From NCBI RefSeq assembly GCF_000350105.1, contig NZ_CAIY01000076.1, positions 1 to 35,623 of the forward strand: a stretch of 35,623 nucleotides of DNA, in the 5' to 3' direction. The translations under genes and the position numbers were made by a program. This DNA is from Richelia intracellularis HH01 (GTDB taxonomy: Bacteria; Cyanobacteriota; Cyanobacteriia; Cyanobacteriales; Nostocaceae). The notes beneath the pieces are model-generated. The model was not told where the DNA came from and ran no database searches. It saw nothing but the letters and a program-made list of their open reading frames with translations. How positions within the stretch are numbered: position 1 is the stretch's first letter; each line of letters starts with the position of its first letter. This document shows positions 8,575 to 17,986 of the stretch, piece by piece.

Positions 8575-9357
8575 ATGGCTGTGCCGCCGCTGCACTTAGG
8601 CAGTAATTTTGATTCTTATATCAGTGGCGAGGTTATCGTTCATCCCAGTGCAGTCCTCGCACCAGGGGTAATTCTCCAAGCAGGTCCTGATGGGAAAATT
8701 ATCATTGGCCTAGGAGTATGTGTTGGCATGGGAACGATTCTCCAAGTTGACCAAGGAACTCTTGAAATAGAGGCAGGGGTAAATTTAGGAGCAGGTTTCC
8801 TCATGGTTGGTGCCGGTAAAATAGGTAAAAATGCTTGCATCGGCTCTGCTACAACTGTATTTCATTGCTCTGTAGAGCAGGGAAAAATAGTTGTGCCAGG
8901 CTCTATACTAGGAGACAAAAGTCGTGTTGTTACTACTTCAAGTGCAACACTTGAAGTAGTAACAACCACTCAATCTGCTACAACTAGCGATTCTGTTTTG
9001 GGTTTGGAAATGACACCAGAAAAACCATTAAAGATAAACACTAGTATGGAGGAAAAAGATCATACTAAAAGAGTTCTCATAAAAAAACTAGAAACATATA
9101 ATTCACAACAATTAAAAGAATCTACTGATGTGGAAGATTATAATAATGAGCATAATTGTTGCCCCACAGTAGACGAAACAGAAATCCCTAAGTCTCAGCC
9201 AAACAAATATAGTACGAATGAAGAAAATTTGAGTCGTCCTGCAGAAGATGCAACTACCCATATTTATGGGCAAGGAAGCATACAACAATTACTGATTACT
9301 TTATTTCCTCATCGACAATCCCTCAATAAACCAAATTCTGAAAACAATTCTGATTAA
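8575..9357 (+). CDS. ccmN: Carboxysome assembly protein CcmN
   Basis: CcmN links the CcmM/Rubisco core to the CcmK2 shell. The 260-residue product has an N-terminal hexapeptide-repeat beta-helix (about residues 15-125; repeats such as VHPSAVLAPGVIL and IGKNACIGSATTVF). A long polar low-complexity linker (about 125-225) follows, then a C-terminal encapsulation peptide (IYGQGSIQQLLITLFPHRQ, about 229-247). The encapsulation peptide is the part known to bind CcmK2. The gene is longer than the roughly 160-240 residues I recall for other CcmN proteins, and the extra length is in the linker. The linker begins with a segment encoded by a perfect 19-bp hairpin (8926-8966). It lies between ccmM and ccmO, the latter 41 nt downstream. 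Confidence 0.92.
   Translation: MAVPPLHLGSNFDSYISGEVIVHPSAVLAPGVILQAGPDGKIIIGLGVCVGMGTILQVDQGTLEIEAGVNLGAGFLMVGAGKIGKNACIGSATTVFHCSVEQGKIVVPGSILGDKSRVVTTSSATLEVVTTTQSATTSDSVLGLEMTPEKPLKINTSMEEKDHTKRVLIKKLETYNSQQLKESTDVEDYNNEHNCCPTVDETEIPKSQPNKYSTNEENLSRPAEDATTHIYGQGSIQQLLITLFPHRQSLNKPNSENNSD
8926..8966. repeat. Perfect 19-bp inverted repeat inside ccmN
   Basis: Arms 8926-8944 and 8948-8966 are exact reverse complements, with a 3-nt loop CAA (8945-8947). The element encodes VVTTSSATLEVVTT, a near-repeat peptide at the start of the CcmN linker. Such an uninterrupted stem is unusual in coding DNA. It could be a small inserted palindromic element, a foldback duplication, or an mRNA structure. 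Confidence 0.9.
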
Positions 9358-9398
9358 TTATCATTCATTAATCAGCTTGATTAACCTGGAGAATTTAA

Positions 9399-10157
9399 AT
9401 GGAAGTATACCCCAAATCCCCTGATCGGAATTATCATCAAGATAGTTCCTTAGGATTGGTATCTACAATTAGTTTTCCAGCAATTGTAGGCACAGCCGAC
9501 ATGATGCTTAAATCTGCTGGGGTACATTTGGTGGGTTACGAAAAAATTGGCAGTGGCCATTGCACTGCGATTGTTCGGGGAGGTATCGCTGATGTCAGAT
9601 TGGCAGTAGAATCTGGAGAAAGAACCGCTAAACAATTCAACCAGTTTGTTTCTAGTCTGATAATTCCTCGACCAGATGCCAATTTGAGTATTGTATTACC
9701 AATTGCTAGCCGTTTGTACGAAATTGCAGGAGAAGAGCACAGCCTTCTTAGTAATAAGGCAATAGGTTTAGTTGAAACTAAGGGTTTCCCAGCAATGGTA
9801 GGAGCTGCAGATGCAATGTTAAAGGCTGCTGATATTCAACTGGCTGCATACGAAAAAATTGGTGCTAGTTTATGTACAGCAATCATCCGCGGTTCTGTAG
9901 CAAATGTTGCGGTTGCAGTGGAAACAGGAATGTATGAGGCGGAGCGTATAGGGGAGTTAAATGCGGTAATGGTAATCCCTCGGCCACTAGATGAATTAGA
10001 GCAAACCCTGCCATTAGCAAGGTGTTGGATAGAAGAGCTACAACCAATTCAATTACCAGTGAATTTCAATGATAAATATGTCCAGGGTGAAGGTCTTACA
10101 TTGCCAGATTTAACAACTATTCCTGTGAAGGTCAAGGGAGAATCATACGAAACCTAA
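9399..10157 (+). CDS. ccmO: Carboxysome shell protein CcmO (tandem BMC domains)
   Basis: Shell protein with two BMC domains that forms pseudo-hexameric trimers (BMC-T type) and is needed for shell formation. The 252-residue product holds domain 1 at about 18-105 (GLVSTISFPAIVGTADMMLK, YEKIGSGHCTAIVRG) and domain 2 at about 122-208 (AIGLVETKGFPAMVGAADAM, YEKIGASLCTAIIRG). A 40-residue tail follows. The pore motifs differ between the halves (KIGS, KIGA). The ribosome site GGAG lies 8 nt before the ATG, and the gene starts 41 nt after ccmN. It is the last shell gene of the operon. Confidence 0.92.
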   Translation: MEVYPKSPDRNYHQDSSLGLVSTISFPAIVGTADMMLKSAGVHLVGYEKIGSGHCTAIVRGGIADVRLAVESGERTAKQFNQFVSSLIIPRPDANLSIVLPIASRLYEIAGEEHSLLSNKAIGLVETKGFPAMVGAADAMLKAADIQLAAYEKIGASLCTAIIRGSVANVAVAVETGMYEAERIGELNAVMVIPRPLDELEQTLPLARCWIEELQPIQLPVNFNDKYVQGEGLTLPDLTTIPVKVKGESYET

Positions 10158-10356
10158 TATACTTAACATAATGCTTATAAGAGACTTCTCATACACACTT
10201 TTGTATTCCAAGATTAATCGTTGACTCAATTGTAGCTATTTTTTCAGAGTAATCTAAATATCATTTATTATAGCATTTACCTAGTGAAGTATCACCTATA
10301 GGTATTACGTTGTTTGTTATTGGTATTTCCAAATGCGATAAAAGTGAGTATATCTT

Positions 10357-11268
10357 TTGAATCAGGCCACTCTACACCAGTTAAAAGTATTTGAAGCTGC
10401 AGCACGACATGGCAGTTTTACCCGTGCAGCGGAGGAGTTATTTCTAACTCAGCCAACTATATCCATGCAAATCAAGCAATTAACTAAGTCTGTGGGGTTA
10501 CCCTTATTTGAGCAGGTGGGTAAACGTCTTTATTTAACAGAGGCTGGCAAGGAGTTATTTGCTACTTGTCACCAGCTCTTTGACATGATTGCTAAATTTG
10601 AAATAAAAGTAGCCAATTTAAAAGGGCTAAAACGGGGGCAATTACGTTTAGCAGTAATCACAACAGCAAAATTTTTTATCCCCCGTTTGTTGGGTCCTTT
10701 TTGTCAACTTTATCCAGGTATTGATATATCTTTAAAAGTGACAAATCATGAAGGGATTATAGAGCGGATAGCTAGCAACCTGGATGATTTGTATATCATT
10801 ACTCAGATACCAGAAAATATTGATGTTACATATAAACAATTTTTAGAAAATCCCTTGGTGGTATTAGCACCTATCAACCATCCTTTAGCAAACAAAAAAA
10901 ATATTCCTATTAAGGATTTAAGTGGTGAATCATTTATTATGCGGGAACCTGGTTCAGGAACTCGTCGGGCTGTACAAATATTATTTGATAGATATGGAGT
11001 AAAAGTACAAGTAAAACTGGAATTAGGAAGTAATGAAGCTATTAAGCAAGGTATTATTGGTGGATTGGGGATTTCTATTTTGTCTCGCCATACTTTAATG
11101 TCGGCTGCTGATAAAGAGGAGATTACTATTTTAGACGTGGAGAATTTTCCCATTCGTCGGAATTGGTATTTTGTGTATCCCTCTGGTAAACAGTTATCAA
11201 TAGTTGCTAGCACTTATATGGATTATTTGCTGGATGCTGTAAAGCCGCTACATCAAGAAGTGCAATAG
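10357..11268 (+). CDS. cmpR: LysR-type regulator, CmpR/CbbR family
   Basis: Transcription factor of 303 residues. It has an N-terminal winged helix-turn-helix (about 1-60; HGSFTRAAEELFLTQPTISM) and a LysR effector-binding domain (about 90-295). The segments GQLRLAVITTAKFFIPRLLG, ISLKVTNHEGIIERI and FIMREPGSGTRRAVQ match CmpR-type activators of inorganic-carbon genes, which sense Calvin-cycle or photorespiratory metabolites. The start is TTG (10357): an in-frame TGA lies just upstream at 10345 and homology begins at TLHQLKVFE. It follows ccmO by 199 nt in the same direction, so it may control the flanking ccm and ndhF4 units. NdhR, RbcR or CcmR are possible alternative names, since these paralogues are hard to separate by eye. 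Confidence 0.85.
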   Translation: MNQATLHQLKVFEAAARHGSFTRAAEELFLTQPTISMQIKQLTKSVGLPLFEQVGKRLYLTEAGKELFATCHQLFDMIAKFEIKVANLKGLKRGQLRLAVITTAKFFIPRLLGPFCQLYPGIDISLKVTNHEGIIERIASNLDDLYIITQIPENIDVTYKQFLENPLVVLAPINHPLANKKNIPIKDLSGESFIMREPGSGTRRAVQILFDRYGVKVQVKLELGSNEAIKQGIIGGLGISILSRHTLMSAADKEEITILDVENFPIRRNWYFVYPSGKQLSIVASTYMDYLLDAVKPLHQEVQ

Positions 11269-11404
11269 AAACTAGCTCATCATAGTAAATATATTATAGT
11301 AATTGGCCTCTAACTTAGGTGCAGGGTTTTTCATCAAAGACAAATAAGACAATCCTACTACATACAATGATGCCGCTTTAAAATTTGTCATAATATGTTT
11401 AATT

Positions 11405-11683
11405 TTAATTATCTTCCAAAGGTGACTCAAATTCTCGGGGACAAAACTCCACAGTGACTCTAACCTTTCCCTTCTGCCAGGTTTGCGAATTAAATCTTAG
11501 AACCTCACATTCAATGCCTTCTTGAAATAACTTATTTTCCAGAGCATCAGATTCGATGTATTTTTCAATGGACTCTAAGAGCTCAGCTATTTTGAATGTA
11601 GTTGACAGGTTCAGCAGCTTAAATGTATTTGTAGATACAGAAATAACTTCATTTTGACTTAATGGCTCAAATTTATTGTACAT
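11405..11683 (-). CDS. KGK-domain protein
   Basis: Protein of 92 residues. It carries the short conserved block GIECEVLRFNSQTWQKGKVR followed by VEFCPREFESPLEDN, which matches the cyanobacterial KGK domain (named for the Lys-Gly-Lys seen here at about residue 70). The function of this family is not known to me. There is no signal peptide or membrane segment, so it is probably cytoplasmic. The gene stands alone, convergent with cmpR and separated from it by 136 nt. The start ATG at 11683 is the first in the frame that gives the family N-terminus (NKFEPLSQNEVISV). Confidence 0.8.
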   Translation of the reverse strand: MYNKFEPLSQNEVISVSTNTFKLLNLSTTFKIAELLESIEKYIESDALENKLFQEGIECEVLRFNSQTWQKGKVRVTVEFCPREFESPLEDN

Positions 11684-12117
11684 GATTATTTGTTGCTATG
11701 CCTGAGAATTTAAGTAAAATTTGAGGGCGGTCGCGTGATTTAGCAATATTAAGGGTGTTAACCAGAAACTTCTGTAAAATAGTTAGCCATATAAAAGTTT
11801 TTGTTTTATCTGCTTTGATAATCGATCACTTTACGTTTATACGGGAATATGCTTATGCTACTTCCACGCAAGTTATCTTGCCTTACTCACCTTATCTCCT
11901 TAATATGTGTTGGAAGTGCAAAATGTCTATATCAATAAATTGTAAACCTAGAATTTCAACATTTGTAATACTCCTAATTATCTTGATATTTTTAATTCAA
12001 ATAGAATTCCTAATATAACAAGTTAATAATTAATACAAACTATAAGTCTGAGGCAGTAGGAATACAAACAACCAAATATATTAGGTTTTGAATCATCAGA
12101 TATTCATTACTAAAAAC
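11684..12117. other. Intergenic region without recognised gene
   Basis: This 434-nt stretch lies upstream of the KGK-domain gene and downstream of the clpB unit. An 87-codon plus-strand frame (11755-12018) reads as low-complexity hydrophobic residues with no domain, no clear ribosome site and an AT-driven composition; I take it as chance. Promoters for the KGK gene should lie near 11690-11760. Confidence 0.6.
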
Positions 12118-12345
12118 TTAATCAGCTAGAGGTATTACATGAACTCCATAGGTTGGAACTATACTTGCATCAATACCATAGAAATACCCAGAAATATCAT
12201 TTTGAGTTAGTAATATTTTGACCCAAAATCTAAATTTTTCATCCTGCTTATAACCTGTATTATATTGCGGCAGTATTGATGGTGTATAGTATTTTACCTC
12301 TGAAAATTTGTAGTTTAGAAGATGTTTGCAAAAATTCTTTATCAT
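12118..12345 (-). CDS. Small hypothetical protein overlapping the end of clpB
   Basis: A 75-codon frame whose ATG overlaps the clpB stop codon by ATGA (12342-12345), the classic layout for translational coupling. The product contains QDEKFRFWVKILLTQ and YGIDASIVPTYGVHVIPL, an ordinary-looking mix of residues with no low-complexity bias. I do not recognise a family. It could be a genuine small gene, or the C-terminal remnant of a longer gene fused behind clpB. No ribosome site apart from clpB read-through is evident. Confidence 0.4.
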   Translation of the reverse strand: MIKNFCKHLLNYKFSEVKYYTPSILPQYNTGYKQDEKFRFWVKILLTQNDISGYFYGIDASIVPTYGVHVIPLAD

Positions 12346-14975
12346 TGGAAAATAACAGAAATCGGGTAAGTTTTTTTCTCAAACATCAATCCTTTCTTAC
12401 CCTTATTAATTGCGATTGTATCACCTTCTACAAACTTATTTTCCAAGATTTGAGTGGCAATTACATTTTCTACTTCTCGCTGGATTGCACGTTTGATAGG
12501 ACGTGCTCCATACACTGGATCATAGCCTATTTCTACAAGGTATTCACAGGCTGCTTTGGATATTTCCAAAGAAATTTTTTGATCGGCGAGGAGATCTTCT
12601 ACCCGTTTGAGTTGAATGCTAATAATTTTTCCCATCTCATCACGACTGAGAGGATGGAAGATAATTAAATCATCAATGCGGTTGAGAAATTCAGGACGAA
12701 AATGTGACCGCAAAGCGTTCATCACTCTGTTTCGTATTTTTTCATATTGGGAGTCATCCTCTGATACATTCAGAATATGTTCGCTGCCAATATTACTTGT
12801 CATGACAATTATGGTATTACGAAAATCTATGTTGTGTCCTTGAGAGTCAGTAACATTACCATCTTCTAAGACTTGCAATAGTATATTAAATACATCTGGG
12901 TGCGCTTTTTCTGCCTCATCTAACAAAACGACAGAATAGGGACGGCGACGAATCGCTTCCGAGAGTTGTCCCCCTTCCCCATAACCCACATATCCAGGGG
13001 GAGCACCGACTAGACGAGATACAGAGTGTTTCTCCATATACTCAGACATATCTAATCTAACTAAAGAGCCATCAGAGTCAAATAGGAATTGAGCCAAAGC
13101 ACGGGCTAATTCTGTTTTTCCTACTCCAGTAGGGCCCATAAATAAAAATGAACCAATAGGACGACCCGGATCTTTGATTCCTGCACGAGCACGGCGAATT
13201 GCCCCAGCAACAGCCTCCACAGCTTCCTCTTGCCCCACCACCCGTTGATGTAGGTAGCTTTCCAATTTTAATAGTTTCTGACGTTCAGACTCTAATAGGC
13301 GATTGACTGGAATACCTGTCCACTTGGCAACGATTTCAGCAACATCAGCTTCCGTAACTTGTTCCCGTAAGAGGGCAGAACCTTGACTTTGGATTTTTAG
13401 GAGTTCAGTCTCCTTGGCTTCCTGGTTATGCTGAACCCTTTCCAACCTGCCATACTTTAACTGTGCTGCTTTATTTAGGTCATAGGATCGTTCTGCCTGT
13501 TCTATTTGCACCCGAAGATTTTCCTCTTCTTGTTTGAGAGTACTAATAGCTTGTAACAGTTGCTTTTCCCCTTGCCATTGACCATTTAACTCATTTTGCT
13601 TTACTTTTAACTGGCCAATTTCTTCATCTATTAAGCCTATTCGTCGCTGTATTTGCAAAGTGGCCTTGTCTTCCCCTGCAAGAGAAAGTTTTTCCATTTC
13701 TAATTGTATTAAACGACGATCAATATTTTCTAATTCTGTGGGTTTAGAGGTAATTTCCATCTTCAACTGGGCAGCGGCTTCGTCCACTAAATCAATTGCC
13801 TTATCTGGTAAAAAACGCTCACTAATATACCTAGCTGACAAAGTTGCTGCTGCCACCAACGCTGAATCAGAAATTTTCACATTGTGGTGAACTTCATAGC
13901 GTTCTTTCAAACCCCGCAGAATAGAAATTGTATTTTCTACACTGGGCTGTTCAACAAATACTTGCTGAAACCGCCTTTCAAGGGCTGCATCCTTCTCAAT
14001 ATATTTGCGATACTCATCCAATGTCGTTGCACCAATACAACGTAATTCCCCCCGTGCTAACATGGGTTTAAGTAAATTACTTGCATCCATGGATCCTTGC
14101 TGTCCTGAACCCGCCCCAACTACAGTATGAAGTTCATCTATAAACAGTACAAACTGTCCGTTTGACCCAGTAACCTCCCGTAAGACAGACTTTAATCTGT
14201 CCTCAAACTCACCTCTGTATTTAGCTCCAGCAACCAAACTACCAATGTCCAGAGTAATTAACTGGCGGTTCTTTAACGACTCTGGGACATCACCTTTAAC
14301 AATTCTTTGGGCAAGAGCTTCTGCAATTGCAGTTTTACCCACTCCTGGCTCACCAATTAATACAGGATTATTTTTGCTGCGACGGGATAAAACTTGGATT
14401 ACCCGTCGAATTTCATCATCTCGTCCAATGACGGGGTCAAGTTTCCCCGATTTGGCTTGTTCAGTTAAATCCCTACCGAACTTTTTTAGGGCTTCATATC
14501 GTGATTCAGGATTATGATCTGTGACTTTTTGACTACCACGTATTGCTTTAATTGCACTTTCTAGCCTAACATTATCTAAAGTTAATTCTTTGCAAATACG
14601 TTTGCCAACACGTTCATCCCCAATAAATCCTAATATAATGTGTTCAATAGAAATATAGCTATCTTGCATTTGAACCCTGGAATTTTCAGCCACATTCAAC
14701 ATCTCATCCAGCGCCCGACCAAGGTAAAGTTGATCACTCTTTGCAACTGTGGGCTGGCGACGAATAAAATCCTCTAATTTTTGTTGTATATAGCTAGGAT
14801 CTACTCCCATTCGATTAATTAGTTTGGAAGCTAAACCATTTTCCTGTTGTAATAAAGCAATAATTAAATGTTCAACGTCCAGTTGCTGTTGTTGATAAGC
14901 ACGTACTATATCCTGAGACTTAACAATGCCTTCCCAAGCTTTATCTGTAAATTTATTTGGATCTGTAGGTTGCAT
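12342..14975 (-). CDS. clpB: ClpB protein-disaggregating chaperone
   Basis: Hexameric AAA+ disaggregase that works with DnaK to rescue aggregated proteins in the cytoplasm. The 877 residues match family length. They hold a Clp_N repeat domain (1-145), a first AAA module with Walker A GEPGVGKT (208-215) and [12 protein letters not shown], a coiled-coil middle domain (about 410-530, rich in Glu/Lys/Gln), and a second AAA module with Walker A GPTGVGKT (around 610) and [13 protein letters not shown]. The C-terminal D2-small domain ends [14 protein letters not shown] plus a divergent tail ([14 protein letters not shown]). Cyanobacteria usually have two ClpB paralogues; I cannot decide which this is. 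No CIRCE element was seen upstream. The frame is intact. Confidence 0.95.
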   Translation of the reverse strand: MQPTDPNKFTDKAWEGIVKSQDIVRAYQQQQLDVEHLIIALLQQENGLASKLINRMGVDPSYIQQKLEDFIRRQPTVAKSDQLYLGRALDEMLNVAENSRVQMQDSYISIEHIILGFIGDERVGKRICKELTLDNVRLESAIKAIRGSQKVTDHNPESRYEALKKFGRDLTEQAKSGKLDPVIGRDDEIRRVIQVLSRRSKNNPVLIGEPGVGKTAIAEALAQRIVKGDVPESLKNRQLITLDIGSLVAGAKYRGEFEDRLKSVLREVTGSNGQFVLFIDELHTVVGAGSGQQGSMDASNLLKPMLARGELRCIGATTLDEYRKYIEKDAALERRFQQVFVEQPSVENTISILRGLKERYEVHHNVKISDSALVAAATLSARYISERFLPDKAIDLVDEAAAQLKMEITSKPTELENIDRRLIQLEMEKLSLAGEDKATLQIQRRIGLIDEEIGQLKVKQNELNGQWQGEKQLLQAISTLKQEEENLRVQIEQAERSYDLNKAAQLKYGRLERVQHNQEAKETELLKIQSQGSALLREQVTEADVAEIVAKWTGIPVNRLLESERQKLLKLESYLHQRVVGQEEAVEAVAGAIRRARAGIKDPGRPIGSFLFMGPTGVGKTELARALAQFLFDSDGSLVRLDMSEYMEKHSVSRLVGAPPGYVGYGEGGQLSEAIRRRPYSVVLLDEAEKAHPDVFNILLQVLEDGNVTDSQGHNIDFRNTIIVMTSNIGSEHILNVSEDDSQYEKIRNRVMNALRSHFRPEFLNRIDDLIIFHPLSRDEMGKIISIQLKRVEDLLADQKISLEISKAACEYLVEIGYDPVYGARPIKRAIQREVENVIATQILENKFVEGDTIAINKGKKGLMFEKKTYPISVIFQ

Positions 14976-15680
14976 ATTTACAATTTTATATTTAAAAAAA
15001 GGTGGAAGGGGAAATTGAAAGATAATTAAATGTCTGGAATTATCTACATTTGTTACGAGAGATATTTTGTGTTATTCGTTAAGCACTGATCGCTCAAATA
15101 ATTTTAAATTAGCATTCTATCCTGCATAAGAATAAATTCCCATGAATATAGGCAGGGGTATGATAAATCAAACAAGATAGTATTTTCAATATGCTTTAAT
15201 CTATTTTTCTTAATGGAAGAAGACAGTAAAAACCATAAACTTAAACAACAAAGTTTTCTTATTGTCCTTGGCAGTAACATCAAAGTATTATTCGATTGAA
15301 TCCTGCTTATAATTTAAAATGAAATTACATCTTCCACAGTAGTTTATCAAGACCAAATTGTGTGTTTAGCATTATGACTATATGGATAAACTAATAAGAA
15401 ACAAACAAGGGTAATAATAAGGTTTTCCCTCTACTGTAAGTGATGGGAAAATTTTATCCAGGCTAATTTAGATAGCATATCTTAATTTAATGATAAAAAA
15501 TAAATAATTTACAGGAGTACTAATACCAAACAGGTTACTAAGAACGGTAGTAATGCAGATTATGTAATTCTATTTTTACTAACATAGGTAAAATTAGTCA
15601 AATCCAAAAGCAAAATTGGGAATCTAGGCAAATTTGATGATTTTACCCTCAGTCGGGGTTTTCTCAAGGTTATTCTCAGT

Positions 15681-15761
15681 TGTATACATTGAATTATTGG
15701 TAATAGAATACTCTCACCATTAGCGAGTATGCCATTACCAGAAGTAACCCAAATGTATACA
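15681..15761. repeat. Nested inverted repeat (two-tier hairpin)
   Basis: Outer arms TGTATACATT (15681-15690) and AATGTATACA (15752-15761) are exact complements, and each contains the self-palindrome TGTATACA. Inside them, 15698-15713 pairs with 15725-15740 at 14 of 16 positions around an 11-nt loop. The 81-nt element could fold into one long hairpin. A further TGTATACATT copy occurs at 5841-5850 between ccmK2 and ccmK1. Confidence 0.75.
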
Positions 15762-16236
15762 TCATGTAAATCGACTGATAACTTGTACTTATAAAGCTAA
15801 CCTCAATATGTACAAACTTGAATTCATGATATAAGAAAAGTAATAGAAAATACCCTCATAACATTTCAAATAAATTTCATCTAAAATGATATGCCGAAAG
15901 TCATTGCTAGCAAACACTTTTCCCAATATTAAGGATAGCATTTAATTTGGAGAGGTTCTGTAAATCAGTAATCTTACGACCACACATATTCTTCCAAAAA
16001 ATTGATAATTGCTTTGCAGTTCTCCCTTTTCCACTATTCTTTTAATATAAATGTTCAACATATTGCAATCAATATAAGATATGTGAATCGTATTTCTTAT
16101 TAGCGTGGTCTCAACCTTAATGCTTTTATATGGTTTTATAAATATTTAGGTTTATATACTAGCTATTTGGCTGTGAGTCATTTCAACAATATCATTTTCT
16201 CTTAAAATTCCTTTTAACATGATTTGTTATTGCTGT

Positions 16237-16273
16237 AGCATACCCCAGAAGCATTTTTGAATCTGGGTATGCT
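16237..16273. repeat. Imperfect 12-bp hairpin
   Basis: AGCATACCCCAGA (16237-16249) pairs with TCTGGGTATGCT (16262-16273) with one bulged C. It is a GC-richer island in an AT-rich gap. No T-run follows on either strand, so it is not an obvious terminator. Confidence 0.6.
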
Positions 16274-16575
16274 TCAATGATAAAGCTATTACATAGCAGT
16301 CAATTTTGAAATTGGTTTGACCCCAACAATATCCAATTGTTTAATAAAAGTATAGTGATCCTCGACTTTTACTTATAATTCTTCTGAGTAGGAAGTTATT
16401 TAACTCTTTACCCTGTAGGGATTATAAAATCTTACTTCATTGATTTTTATACAATTGCAATAATTTTCTATCATGGAAACTGAAAAAAATTAATGACTAT
16501 GTTTGGATCCTATGCCAAAAACTTCTTGAGGAAGATCAAAAAGTTTTTTGGAATCATTCAAACTCTTATAATAAG

Positions 16576-17016
16576 TCATTTATCTGTAAGCAGTTCCTGA
16601 TTATTTACCTCGATAGGAATATTTGAGGACTTAACTTCAATAAGCTCAACTTTATATCCATTAGGATCTTCTAAAAATGCAATTACTGTAGAACCATGCT
16701 TCATTGGGCCTGGGTATCGTACTACCTTGCCACCAAGTTTTTGGACTTTATCACAAGTAGCATAAATATCATTGACCCCAATAGCAATGTGCCCATAAGC
16801 ATTACCAAGACTATATAATTCTGTATTCCAGTTGTAGGTCAGTTCTAAAACTGTATTGTTACTTTCATCACCATAACCAACAAATGCAAGGGTAAATTGT
16901 CCCCCAGGATAATCCTTCTTACGTAGCAACTTCATTCCCAAAATATTGCAATAAAACTGCAAAGACTCTTCAAGATTAACCACTCTCAGCATTGTATGTA
17001 ATAAGCGCATATTCAT
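16576..17016 (-). CDS. gloA: Lactoylglutathione lyase (glyoxalase I)
   Basis: Converts the hemithioacetal of methylglyoxal and glutathione to S-lactoylglutathione, in the cytosol. The 146-residue protein aligns with E. coli GloA: RLLHTMLRVVNLEESLQFY, LAFVGYGDE, VLELTYNWN, GHIAIGV and VIAFLEDPNGYKVELIE. The metal ligands are all present: His in LLHTML, Glu in LELTYNW, His in GHIAIGV and Glu in KVELIE. Two possible starts exist, M1 (17016) and M3 (17010); E. coli begins at the equivalent of M3. The ribosome site AAGGA lies just upstream of M1. It stands alone in non-coding DNA. It is longer than E. coli GloA by a short C-terminal tail. Confidence 0.93.
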   Translation of the reverse strand: MNMRLLHTMLRVVNLEESLQFYCNILGMKLLRKKDYPGGQFTLAFVGYGDESNNTVLELTYNWNTELYSLGNAYGHIAIGVNDIYATCDKVQKLGGKVVRYPGPMKHGSTVIAFLEDPNGYKVELIEVKSSNIPIEVNNQELLTDK

Positions 17017-17436
17017 CTCTTTTCCTTGTCGCCAAATATTTAATCTATCAACAATATTTTACAAAGATTTAATTAACAATAAAAATAAAAGATTTATATA
17101 AGAAATCCTAATCGGAGATATATTTTTAAAATGCCAGCTATTACTCTAAATTATAATTACAATTTGAATATATAACTTTTAACATCAATAATCGATTTAG
17201 CTTAGTTGGATATTAGGAACGGATAAATCTGTAACAGTAAATGCTAGTGAGAGAAATCATAAGACTTTTAAGAAATAATATTTATTTGATAGTTAGAAGA
17301 GGTAGAAAAGCTAACAAATAAGTGGGAAAACTCACAACACTGAAGTGACTAAGAATTTTAATAATATAAACCTGTACTAAAATTGGTCCGGTAAGAGATG
17401 CAAGATTTTGAAGTTTTAATACTAATGAACATTAAT

Positions 17437-17469
17437 GTGAGAGATGAGTATAATGTACTCATCTCTCAC
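17437..17469. repeat. Perfect 14-bp hairpin
   Basis: GTGAGAGATGAGTA (17437-17450) and TACTCATCTCTCAC (17456-17469) are exact complements around TAATG. No gene lies nearby and no U-run follows on either strand. It could end an unannotated transcript. Confidence 0.8.
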
Positions 17470-17641
17470 CAAGTTTATTGCAAAAAATAAAATAACCTTA
17501 GCTTATCCAATTTCCACCAAGATATGAGACATAAATTTGGTTATTAGAATAAATCCTTACCTATCCACAGTTAATTTTAACTATGAACTTAGAAATATGT
17601 AAGGCTCATATGAAATGATAAATGCAAAGCTTTTAATTTTC

Positions 17642-17669
17642 TTGACAGACAAGTATACTTGTCTAATTT
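17642..17669 (+). promoter_or_regulatory. Promoter-like site with palindromic spacer
   Basis: A consensus -35 TTGACA (17642-17647) is followed by AGACAAGTATACTTGTCT (17647-17664), an exact 18-bp palindrome. Possible -10 hexamers are TAATTT (17664, 16-nt spacing) or TATAAT (17671, 23-nt spacing, too long). A palindrome filling the spacer is the classic layout of a repressor operator. No long ORF follows; a strong hairpin comes about 270 nt later. Confidence 0.45.
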
Positions 17670-17938
17670 ATATAATTGCTTTGATTGTTAGTGGCCTAGA
17701 AATCACTAAATTTGAGGATATTTCTCAAAACCATTCTGGAATTTATTATAGTTAAATTTTAGTGCTTCCCTGATAGAAAAATTCATGAATTTTAAAATTT
17801 TCCATGACATAATAGATACTTATAAATTAGTAAGTGTTAGCAAGAAGGTAATTAAACATTTGATTTCAACTGAATCACTATAATTCATGTTATGAACATA
17901 GCAGTATTCAAGAAGTCTCTCAAGTAATTTTAATTATT

Positions 17939-17986
17939 ACTTATGTTTGTAGAGATTAAATAAAATTAATCTCTACAAACATAAGT
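17939..17986. terminator. Perfect 21-bp hairpin, possible terminator of a non-coding transcript
   Basis: Arm ACTTATGTTTGTAGAGATTA (17939-17958, plus A17959) is the exact complement of 17966-17986, with a 6-nt AT loop. TTTTCTTAT follows on the plus strand. The stem is AT-rich, so termination strength is uncertain. It pairs naturally with the promoter-like site at 17642. Confidence 0.5.

Larger units (their letters stand above)
14976..16575. other. 1.6-kb gene-free region with inverted repeats
   Basis: No credible ORF on either strand. It contains the clpB promoter region, a nested inverted repeat (15681-15761), an imperfect hairpin (16237-16273), a weak dyad below gloA (16514-16551), and a possible decayed coding patch around 15585-15800. 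The rest is AT-rich without visible structure. Confidence 0.6.

Noticed and set aside
10803..11213. 136-codon minus-strand ORF inside cmpR
   Set aside because: Antisense shadow of a clearly conserved LysR gene.
11755..12018. 87-codon plus-strand ORF
   Set aside because: Low-complexity hydrophobic sequence, no ribosome site, no domain; expected by chance in AT-rich DNA.
14976..15130. CIRCE-like heat-shock element before clpB (TTAAGCACT near 15078)
   Set aside because: The second half-site GAGTGCTAA is missing.
16514..16551. Dyad CCAAAAACTT/AAGTTTTTTGG below gloA as terminator
   Set aside because: AT-rich stem with bulges and no U-run on the gloA strand; too weak to call.
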